DNA of 27,071 nt from Burkholderiales bacterium (GTDB lineage Bacteria; Pseudomonadota; Gammaproteobacteria; Burkholderiales; CAIKXV01). A program made the position numbers and the translations under genes. Below are positions 15,076-21,520 of this stretch, piece after piece. The DNA lies in contig JACMMK010000366.1 in assembly GCA_014379045.1 (NCBI GenBank), forward strand, positions 1 through 27,071, given 5' to 3'. The notes beneath the pieces were generated by a model. The model did not search any database. It was not told the origin of the DNA and saw only the letters and a program-made list of their open reading frames with translations. The first letter of the stretch is position 1. Every line of letters starts with the position of its first letter.

Positions 15076-16062
15076 TCAGTCGGCGGTGATGCCCGCGTCC
15101 TTGATCGCGCGCGCAAAGCGCTCGTTCTCAACCTTGACGAAAGCCGTGAACTCTTCGGGCGACCGGCTGACCACGACTTCCGCACCACCTTCGTTCAGGC
15201 GCCGGCGAACGTCCGGATGCTCCATCACCTTCTGCATCGCCGTGAACAGCCGGTTCACCACCGGTCGCGGCGTCCCCGCCGGCACGAACACCCCCTGCCA
15301 GGAGCCGGTGCGCATGCTCTTGAAGCCGGTCTCGGCCATCGTCGGCACGTCCGGCACGCCCGGGTTGCGCACCGAGGCGACGATCCCCAGCATCTTGAGC
15401 TTGCCCGCCTTGACGAAGTTCATCGCCGAGGACAGGGTGACGAAGCCGAGCTGGGTCTCGTTCTGAAGCAGCGAGGTGACGGCTGGGCCCGCGCCGCCCT
15501 TGTACGGAATGTGCGTCATCTGGATGCCAGCCGCGCGCATGAAGATCTCCATCTCGATGCGGTTGCCGCTGCCTGAGCCGGGCGAGGCGAAGTTCAGCTT
15601 GTTCGGGTTCGCCTTGGCGTAAGCGACGAGGTCGGACACCGAGCTGGGTGGCAGCGACGGGTTGGCGACCAGCGCGCCCGGGACATCCACGACCTGGATC
15701 ACCGCGATGAAATCCTTCAGCGGCTTCAGTGGGAAATCCGGAAACAGGCTGGGGTTGATCGCCATCGTGCCGACGTTGCCGAGCAACAGGGTGAAACCGT
15801 CCGGCGACGCACGCCCGGCAACCTCGACCCCGATGTTGCCCGCGGCGCCCGCCCGGTTGTCGAGCACGACCTGCGTGCCGAGTTCCTCGGCAAGGCGCGG
15901 CTGGATGATGCGGCCCACGAAATCCGACGCACCCCCCGGGGCGAACGGCACGATGATGCGCACCGGACGCCGGCTGAAATCGACGGGTTGGGCGGCGAGG
16001 CCGGTGGCGAATATCGATGTGGCCGTCGCCATGGCGACGGCGGAAAACCTACGAGCGTTCAT
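15076..16062 (-). CDS. Bug/TctC-family tripartite tricarboxylate transporter substrate-binding protein
   Basis: 328 residues, full-length. A signal peptide (FSAVAMATATSIFATGLAAQ) is followed by VRIIVPFAPGGASDFVGRI, VVLDNRAGAAGNIGVEVAG, LNFASPGSGSGNRIEME, THIPYKGGAGPAVTSLL, VPDVPTMAETGFKSM and the C-terminal FVKVENERFARAIKDAGI. The ATG at 16062 lies 7 nt after a GGAGG box. It is last gene of the minus-strand operon that begins at 20117. The gap to the upstream Bug gene is 29 nt. It shares the HIPYKGGAG motif with that neighbour, but the overall sequences differ enough to suggest different ligands or an old duplication. Confidence 0.93.
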   Translation of the reverse strand: MNARRFSAVAMATATSIFATGLAAQPVDFSRRPVRIIVPFAPGGASDFVGRIIQPRLAEELGTQVVLDNRAGAAGNIGVEVAGRASPDGFTLLLGNVGTMAINPSLFPDFPLKPLKDFIAVIQVVDVPGALVANPSLPPSSVSDLVAYAKANPNKLNFASPGSGSGNRIEMEIFMRAAGIQMTHIPYKGGAGPAVTSLLQNETQLGFVTLSSAMNFVKAGKLKMLGIVASVRNPGVPDVPTMAETGFKSMRTGSWQGVFVPAGTPRPVVNRLFTAMQKVMEHPDVRRRLNEGGAEVVVSRSPEEFTAFVKVENERFARAIKDAGITAD

Positions 16063-16091
16063 CGTGCGTCCTCCAAGGTTCAGGCCAGTCG

Positions 16092-17120
16092 CTACTCGGC
16101 GATCTTGATGTTGTTCTCTCGGATCACTTTCGCCCACTTCTCGGTCTCGCCGCGCACGAATGCGCTGTAGGCCTCGGGCGACTTGCTGACCGACACCTGC
16201 ATCAGCGACCGGCCAAGGATCTCGCGCATCTCGGACGAGGTCATCACCTTCACCGTGTCGGCGAAGAGTCGATCGAGCAGCGGACGGGGCAGCGCTGCCG
16301 GCGCGAACAGGCCGTTCCATGCGTTCGTCCCCTGACCTGCGAATCCCTGCTCGGCCATCGTCGGCACGTTCGGCAGTTCCGGCAGACGCTGCGGCGCGGT
16401 GGTGGCGAGGGCCTTCAAGCGGCCGCTGCGCAGGTGTTCGATCGTCGAGCCCAGGTTGACGAACGCGACCTGGGTCTCGTTGCCGATCAACGACGGCACC
16501 ATCTGGCCCGCGCCGCCCTTGTACGGAATGTGCGTCGCGTCGATGCCGATCACGCGCGCGAACAGCACCATGTCCAGATGCGGATAGCTGCCGATGCCGG
16601 CCGAGGCGTAGTTGAGCTTGCCCGGATTCTTCTTCGCATACTCGACGAGCTGCTTCACGTCGGCCACCGGCAGCTGCGGGTTGGCGCCGACCACGTGGGG
16701 AATCTCGATCAGGTTGGTGATGCCGACCAGATCGCGCGAAGGCTTGAGCTTGCCGAGCATCTGCGCGAACGTGGTTTCATTGATCGCGTTGGTCGTGACA
16801 TTGCCGACGAACAGCGTGTAGCCATCGGGCACCGCCTTCATCGTCGCCTCGAGGGCGATATTCCCCGAGGCGCCCGCGCGGTTGTCGACGATCACCGGCT
16901 GCGCCCACAGGTCGCCCAGCCGTTGCGCCACATGACGCGCGACGATGTCGGTCGCGCCGCCGGGCGAGAACGGCACCAGCATCCGCACCGGGCGCGACGG
17001 AAACACGTCGGCTGCCTGCGCCGTGGTCGAGGCTGCCAGCGTCGCAACGGTCGCTGCTGCAGCCAGTGCAACGCCGGCTGAAATCAGCCCGCAACGTCGC
17101 GTCGACAATAACTTCATCAT
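16092..17120 (-). CDS. Bug/TctC-family tripartite tricarboxylate transporter substrate-binding protein
   Basis: Up to 342 residues. A long signal peptide with hydrophobic AGVALAAAATVATLAAS and cleavage near AQAAD is followed by VRMLVPFSPGGATDIVARHV, VIVDNRAGASGNIALEATM, VPDGYTLFVGNV, LNYASAGIGSYPHLDM, THIPYKGGAGQMVPSL, LPNVPTMAEQGFAGQ and EKWAKVIRENNIKIAE. Two ATGs are adjacent (17120 and 17117); the second sits at a better distance from the GGGAGG box and may be the true start. It lies between the Gfo/Idh dehydrogenase (stop 17194) and another Bug gene in the same operon. It presumably delivers the substrate of that pathway to an unlinked TctAB permease. Confidence 0.93.
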   Translation of the reverse strand: MMKLLSTRRCGLISAGVALAAAATVATLAASTTAQAADVFPSRPVRMLVPFSPGGATDIVARHVAQRLGDLWAQPVIVDNRAGASGNIALEATMKAVPDGYTLFVGNVTTNAINETTFAQMLGKLKPSRDLVGITNLIEIPHVVGANPQLPVADVKQLVEYAKKNPGKLNYASAGIGSYPHLDMVLFARVIGIDATHIPYKGGAGQMVPSLIGNETQVAFVNLGSTIEHLRSGRLKALATTAPQRLPELPNVPTMAEQGFAGQGTNAWNGLFAPAALPRPLLDRLFADTVKVMTSSEMREILGRSLMQVSVSKSPEAYSAFVRGETEKWAKVIRENNIKIAE

Positions 17121-17193
17121 TCCTCCCTGGCCGTCGCGGCCGGTCCGCGTGTCCGACCTTCGTACGGGCCGGATCCACGCGCGTCATGTGATT

Positions 17194-18303
17194 TTAGGAG
17201 CGAATATCGCCTGCCGTGATCGGCAACGGAACCGGCTTGCGCAACCGCGCCGACAGGTCGATCGCCTTGGTCAGCATCAACCGGTGGTGGCCTTCGACAG
17301 CCGTGGCGTGTTGCGTCTTCAACCCGAGCGACACGCGATTGAGCCAGTCGACGGTTTCCTCGCGCATCGGCCCGCGCAGTTCGCCGAGCGCCATGTCGCC
17401 GACCGGGTAGCTGGTCAGGAAGTCCACATGCCGGCGCTTGTCGGGGGCATAGCCTTCACCCTGCACGTTGTTCGTCGCGAGCACGATGTCGCGATGCGTG
17501 TCGTCGATGGTCAGCACGCCTTCGGTGCCGATGATGCCGACCTCCAGGCTGTAAACCGCGCCCGGCCAGACCTCGGGCAGCCCCCAGCTCAGCACGCCGC
17601 TGTACACCGTGTCGTCGGAGAACGTGATCGTGTACGCGGTGCCGTCGATGCCGTTGCAGATCGGCTTCAGCGCCTTGTCCACCGACCGCGCATAGACCTC
17701 GACCGCGGTTTTCGCTTCGAGCATCCACATGCACATGTCTAGCGCGTGGGTACCGGAGATCACCATCGGCGAGATCTCCGCCGGGTTGTCGGTGCGACGG
17801 TAATTGTCCAGCGCCACCAGGCGATTCATGAAACCGCGCGAGGTGACCATCGTGATCTCGCCCAGCGCACCGCTCTGCACCTTCTCTTTGGTCACCAGCC
17901 AGCGGCGGCGGAAGCGCTGCGTATAACCGACCACGGCATCGAGCTTGGCCTCGATGATCGCCTTCAGCACCATCTCGGATTCTTCGAAGTCGGTCGCGAG
18001 CGGCTTCTCGATCATCAGCGAGATGCCGCGCTCGCACGCGCCGAGAATCGGATCGACATGCAGATGCTCGTCGGTCGAGATCACCGCTGCGGTGACCTCG
18101 GGCCGACGCAGCAGTTCGCGATAGTCGGTGGTGAGGAAGTCCGCACCGATCTTCTCGGCGACCAACTTGCCGCGCTCGGGGTTCTTCTCGGCGATGCCGA
18201 TCCATTCCACCGACGGGTGCCGGGTCGCCACGTCGCCGCGGATCAATCCGACCCGACCCGCGCCGACGATGGCAAGACCGATGCTCTTCGCGTTCTTCTT
18301 CAA
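17194..18303 (-). CDS. Gfo/Idh/MocA-family NAD(P)-dependent oxidoreductase
   Basis: 369 residues. The Rossmann motif GLAIVGAGRVGLIRGD is at the N-terminus, followed by STDEHLHVDPIL, the MIEKPLATDFEE lysine motif, GYTQRFRRRW, the catalytic GTHALDMCMW, and GTEGVLTIDDTHRD in the C-terminal domain. The start is TTG at 18303. An AGGAAG box lies about 7 nt upstream, the first in-frame ATG is far inside the domain, and an ATG at 18323 is out of frame. It follows the selenocysteine candidate gene by 20 nt. It is more similar to the dehydrogenase at 19062 than to the one at 10491 (shared IDDTHRD segment, shared GPM-E-T motif), so the pair probably arose by duplication. Confidence 0.9.
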   Translation of the reverse strand: MKKNAKSIGLAIVGAGRVGLIRGDVATRHPSVEWIGIAEKNPERGKLVAEKIGADFLTTDYRELLRRPEVTAAVISTDEHLHVDPILGACERGISLMIEKPLATDFEESEMVLKAIIEAKLDAVVGYTQRFRRRWLVTKEKVQSGALGEITMVTSRGFMNRLVALDNYRRTDNPAEISPMVISGTHALDMCMWMLEAKTAVEVYARSVDKALKPICNGIDGTAYTITFSDDTVYSGVLSWGLPEVWPGAVYSLEVGIIGTEGVLTIDDTHRDIVLATNNVQGEGYAPDKRRHVDFLTSYPVGDMALGELRGPMREETVDWLNRVSLGLKTQHATAVEGHHRLMLTKAIDLSARLRKPVPLPITAGDIRS

Positions 18304-18323
18304 GACGCTCTTCCTTCGTTCAT

Positions 18324-18965
18324 TCAGCCGGCGCCCGTGCCACCGCAGATGCGGCAGGCATAACGCGTCAACGCGTCGGCCGTCACACCCACCGCGCCAT
18401 GCTGGCGCCGGTTGTACTCCTCCGACTCGAGCTCGGTACGGAACGAATCGTTCAACCTGTTGATCATGTTGAACATCGCGCACGCCAGCGAGATTTCGAC
18501 GATATGCGCATCGTCGAACAGCCTGCGCAGCTCGTTCCAGTGTGCGCCGTCGCGCTTTGCGGTGTTCAGCGTCATCGCCTCCGACCATCCGAGCGCCGCT
18601 TTCTCGCGCTCGTCGAACAAGGCAGACTCGCGCCACGCGTCGTCGGTCAGCGCTGCGAACTCGCTGTCCGTCAATCCCAGTGCTTGACCAAGCACTCGAT
18701 TGTGCTCCGTTCAATAATGGCAACCGTTCAACAACGACGTCTTCACGATCGCCAGATTGCGCAGGCGCACCGGCGAGACCGCACCGGCGGTCGGCTGGCG
18801 CACCGCCGCCACCAGCGGCAGGAACCAGCGTGCGAGCTGCGGGCTGTGCGCGAGCACCCGCAGCAGGTTCGCGGTGCGCCCGAGCAGTTCGGTCGAACCT
18901 GCGAAGAGGGCCTTCTGGTCGTCGCTCGCGACCTCGTCGGTGATGCACGGAATGCGCTGTGTCAT
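18324..18965 (-). CDS. Carboxymuconolactone decarboxylase/AhpD-fold protein, predicted selenoprotein (UGA = Sec85)
   Basis: A single frame of 213 residues runs from ATG 18965 (GGAG box 8 nt upstream) to TGA 18324. It is interrupted by one in-frame TGA at 18711-18713. The residues before it are SPVRLRNLAIVKTSLLNGCH-Y and those after are TEHNRVLGQALGLTDSEF, which join without a gap into a standard CMD-family segment. The TGA replaces the second cysteine of the redox CxxC motif (C82-H-Y-U85, His88 close by). Downstream conservation is complete: AWRESALFDEREKAALGWSE, TLNTAKRD, ACAMFNMINRLNDSF and EYNRRQHGAVG. The TGA is followed by a SECIS-like hairpin. Such proteins are thiol peroxidase/disulfide-type enzymes; a redox role is inferred. 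Without Sec insertion only an 84-residue fragment would be made. The alternative is a simple nonsense mutation. Confidence 0.85.
18672..18713 (-). promoter_or_regulatory. Candidate bacterial SECIS element with its UGA codon
   Basis: On the minus strand, 21 nt after the UGA (18713-18711), the mRNA has AGUGCUU (18696-18690), loop GGUC (18689-18686) and AAGCACU (18685-18679): a perfect 7-bp stem. A lower stem CAAUC (18702-18698) pairs with GAUUG (18676-18672) across a small G/GG internal loop. A GGUC apical loop and a loop distance of roughly 16-37 nt after UGA are the described features of bacterial SECIS hairpins read by SelB; E. coli fdhF also has GGUC in its loop. Confidence 0.82.
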
Positions 18966-19028
18966 GTCTGATCTCCTGCTTTGGGGTTGGACTGCGAAGC
19001 AGAACTATACGGCGATGGCCGTCTTCTG

Positions 19029-19076
19029 CCGAGACTCCTACCGAGACTTCTACCGAAACTCCTACCGAGACTCGGG
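19029..19076. repeat. 12-bp tandem repeat, about 3.7 copies, spanning a stop codon
   Basis: Units on the plus strand are CCGAGACTCCTA, CCGAGACTTCTA, CCGAAACTCCTA and a partial CCGAGACTCGGG. On the minus strand the third unit contributes the TAG stop (19062-19064) of the Gfo/Idh gene. The last unit encodes its final Pro-Glu-Ser-Arg, so the repeat runs from the C-terminus into the leader of the downstream CMD gene. Confidence 0.85.
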
Positions 19077-20117
19077 CAGCGGCAGGTTGACCGGCTCGTG
19101 CCGCTCGGCCGAGATGTCGGCGGCGAAATATACTTCCATCACTGCGCGCGCCTGCTCGGGTGTCACCAGCACCGGGCGATCGCACGCGGCGGCCTCGATG
19201 AAGTGATCGGTCTCCGGCCCCATCGGGCCGGCGTAGGTGTGCTCGACATACTCGCCCGGCATCGTCGACATCGGGTGGACGATGCCGTTCTTGACCGTGC
19301 TCAGCATCGTGTCGCGATGCGTGTCGTCGATGATCAGTGCGCCCTCGGTACCGATGAACTCGATCCAGGTCGAGGCGAAGTTCGGATACGCGGGGGGCAG
19401 GCTCCAGCCGGCGCCGACCATGATCGACACGCCGTTGTCCATGGTCACCATGATGTACTGCGTATCGGGAACGTCGGCACCGCTCGCATCGCGCATCGCG
19501 CCGTAGTTGTTCTGCGAATACACCCGGATCGGCTTCGCCGGCAACAGGCACCAGAGCAGGAAGTCGAGGTCGTGCGTCGCCTCCATCGCCGCCGGCGACA
19601 GCTTGCTGCGGCCCGTGATCTTCTTGCCGAGGCTGCGTCCGATGTGCCGGCTCACCAGCGCGCTCACCGGGCGCCCGAGCGTGCCGTCGGTCGCGCACTT
19701 GTGCACGTACACGTACTTCGGATTGAAGCGCTGCGAATAGCCGATCGTGAACTTGACGCCGTTCTTCTTCGCGATGCGGATCAGATCGTCGGCCTCGTGC
19801 AGCTCGATCGCGATCGGCTTCTCGAGGAACACATGCTTGCCGCGCGCGAGGCAATCCTTCGCCATCGGATAGTGCAGATGTTCCGGGGTGGCCGAGATCA
19901 TGAACGCGTCGATCGCGTCGTTCTTGATCATCTCCTGCCAGTCGGTGGTTGCCGACTTGACGTGACACGCCTTCGCCACCTCGGCGAGCCGTTCAGGGCG
20001 CGTCTCGGCGATATGGATCTCGTTGACCAGAGGATGTCGCGCGCTCGCTTCGGCGCGGATGCCGCCGCACCAGCCGGTGCCGATGATGCCGACGTTGATC
20101 TGCTTGACCACTGGCAC
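19062..20117 (-). CDS. Gfo/Idh/MocA-family NAD(P)-dependent oxidoreductase
   Basis: 351 residues. Motifs: INVGIIGTGWCGGIRAEASA (Rossmann), ISATPEHLHYPMA, HVFLEKPIAIELHEADD (catalytic Lys), GYSQRFNPKY, EATHDLDFLLW (catalytic His/Asp) and GTEGALIIDDTHRDTML. The start is GTG at 20117 behind AGGAGA (about 6 nt). It is the first gene of a five-gene minus-strand operon and diverges from the amidohydrolase at 20432. The gap to the following CMD gene is 96 nt and contains part of a 12-bp tandem repeat. It is a paralogue of the dehydrogenase at 17194; the two flank the CMD selenoprotein gene. Substrate unknown, with an inositol/sugar-acid-like alcohol possible from family knowledge only. Confidence 0.92.
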   Translation of the reverse strand: MPVVKQINVGIIGTGWCGGIRAEASARHPLVNEIHIAETRPERLAEVAKACHVKSATTDWQEMIKNDAIDAFMISATPEHLHYPMAKDCLARGKHVFLEKPIAIELHEADDLIRIAKKNGVKFTIGYSQRFNPKYVYVHKCATDGTLGRPVSALVSRHIGRSLGKKITGRSKLSPAAMEATHDLDFLLWCLLPAKPIRVYSQNNYGAMRDASGADVPDTQYIMVTMDNGVSIMVGAGWSLPPAYPNFASTWIEFIGTEGALIIDDTHRDTMLSTVKNGIVHPMSTMPGEYVEHTYAGPMGPETDHFIEAAACDRPVLVTPEQARAVMEVYFAADISAERHEPVNLPLPESR

Positions 20118-20431
20118 GGTGTTCTCCTGTATCGATGCTGGGTTCGGTGCATGGACCCGATACGGCTTTCCGGCGGGTCCGTCCGGTACCCGATTACGTT
20201 ATCCGGACACGGGATCCGAACACGGTACCCGACCCGGGCGCTCATACCCCGGTGATACCGGGTGAGGCCGCGATGGTACGAGTCCCGGCAGCGGCGGGCA
20301 AATCGCACCCGGCGGAACCGGCCGCGGTCGAGGCCTTCGCGCAGATTCGCGGCGGTGGCGATCGGGTACCGGTTCGGGCACCGCGCGCCGCACGTTCCGG
20401 CACAATCCGGTTTCCCAAGGAGGAGATCCGC
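20118..20431. other. Divergent promoter region between dehydrogenase operon and amidohydrolase gene
   Basis: This 314-bp region has no supported gene. It contains a 10-bp direct repeat CGGTACCCGA (20184-20193 and 20223-20232, start-to-start 39 bp). A hairpin lies at 20241-20266, with arms CTCA/TGAG and CCCGGT/ACCGGG, a 3-nt bulge and a GAT loop. It should hold promoters and operators for both transcripts. Long ORFs crossing it show no family features. No clear -35/-10 pair was found. Confidence 0.5.
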
Positions 20432-21424
20432 ATGAAGAAGATTGACCTGCACAGCCACGTACTGCCCGACACGGTCCTCGACTTGATGGAGAAAGCGCCG
20501 GACGCCGACCTGTTCAAGGCAAAGGTCGTGCGCCGCGACGGCAAGCGCTTCTATGCGCGCGGCAAGAACCAGTTCGAACTCGACCCGGAGTACTACAGCG
20601 GCGAGGGCAAGGTCGCCAAGATGGACCGGATGAAGATCGACATCTCGTACATCTCGACCGGTCCGCAGGCGTTCTGCTATTGGCAGAAGGAAGAAGACGC
20701 CGTGCGCACGGTGCGCGCAGTCAATGAAGGCATCGCGAAGATGGTCGACGAGCGTCCGGACCGGCTGCGCGGCATGGCCAGCGTGCCGATGCAGCACCCT
20801 GACCTCGCGATCGCCGAACTCGAACATGCGGTGAAGACCTACGGCTTCAAGGGTGTGGAGATCGCCACTTCGATCGTCGGCGAGGAGATCGCTTCGAAGA
20901 AGTTTCGCCCGTTCCTCAAGCGCTGCCAGGACCTGAAGGTGTCGATCTTCACCCACCCGGAGAACATCGGTGCCACCGGGCGTCTGGATTGCTATTACCT
21001 GACCAACCTGATCGGCAACCCGCTCGACACCACGATCATGGTCGCCAACCTTATGTTCAGTGGCGCGCTCGACGAGTTGAAGGAACTTAAGTTCCTGCTG
21101 CCCCACGCCGGCGGCTTCACCGCCGCCGATATCGGGCGCTTCCAGTGGGGCCACGGTTGCCGCCCGGACACCTCCGTCGACTGCAAGACCCCGCCGATGG
21201 AATTGCTGCGCCGGTTCTGGTTCGACGCGCTCGCCCACAACCCGAAGGCCGTGCGCTTCCTGATCGAGCAGGTCGGCGCCGACCGGGTCGTCATCGGCAC
21301 CGACGATCCTTTCGACATGGGCGATATGACACCGATCGACAACATCGAGAAGGTGCCGGGGTTGACGGATGCCGAGCGGGAGCGGATCTACTTCAAGAAC
21401 GCACACGAGTTCATCGGCGATTGA
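20432..21424 (+). CDS. Amidohydrolase 2 / ACMSD-like metal-dependent hydrolase or decarboxylase
   Basis: 330 residues, TIM-barrel amidohydrolase of the group that includes aminocarboxymuconate-semialdehyde decarboxylase and related ring-cleavage/decarboxylation enzymes. Metal ligands by family pattern: DLHSH (H7, H9), IFTHPENIGA (H175), LLPHAGGFTAADIGRF (H225) and VVIGTDDPFDMG (D291). The start ATG 20432 is chosen for its near-perfect AAGGAGGAG box 6 nt upstream and because MKKIDLHSH is the usual beginning; the frame upstream to 20135 is chance. It faces away from the five-gene operon 20117-15076 and probably belongs to the same pathway. The true reaction (decarboxylation or hydrolysis) cannot be read from sequence. 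Confidence 0.9.
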   Translation: MKKIDLHSHVLPDTVLDLMEKAPDADLFKAKVVRRDGKRFYARGKNQFELDPEYYSGEGKVAKMDRMKIDISYISTGPQAFCYWQKEEDAVRTVRAVNEGIAKMVDERPDRLRGMASVPMQHPDLAIAELEHAVKTYGFKGVEIATSIVGEEIASKKFRPFLKRCQDLKVSIFTHPENIGATGRLDCYYLTNLIGNPLDTTIMVANLMFSGALDELKELKFLLPHAGGFTAADIGRFQWGHGCRPDTSVDCKTPPMELLRRFWFDALAHNPKAVRFLIEQVGADRVVIGTDDPFDMGDMTPIDNIEKVPGLTDAERERIYFKNAHEFIGD

Positions 21425-21520
21425 CCGACGCGGGATGCGATTACCGCTGGCGCGCGCGCGGCCTGTTGCCCCCGGGACGCGATTCGGAAAATGACGCCTC
21501 GAAGAGGAAACGGACCTCGA

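Noticed and set aside
18324..18965. Reading the CMD gene as an ordinary pseudogene or two separate short genes
   Set aside because: The two halves share a frame, no residues are missing, the TGA falls on the redox Cys codon, the downstream part is not decayed, and a GGUC-loop hairpin follows at SECIS distance.
17194..19968. A 924-codon minus-strand open frame
   Set aside because: Only the last 369 codons (from TTG 18303) encode a recognisable protein. The upstream part overlaps the CMD and dehydrogenase genes out of frame and is arginine-rich read-through typical of GC-rich DNA.
19928..21406. A 492-codon minus-strand frame opposite the amidohydrolase
   Set aside because: It is a mirror frame of the strongly supported amidohydrolase gene, with no domain pattern.
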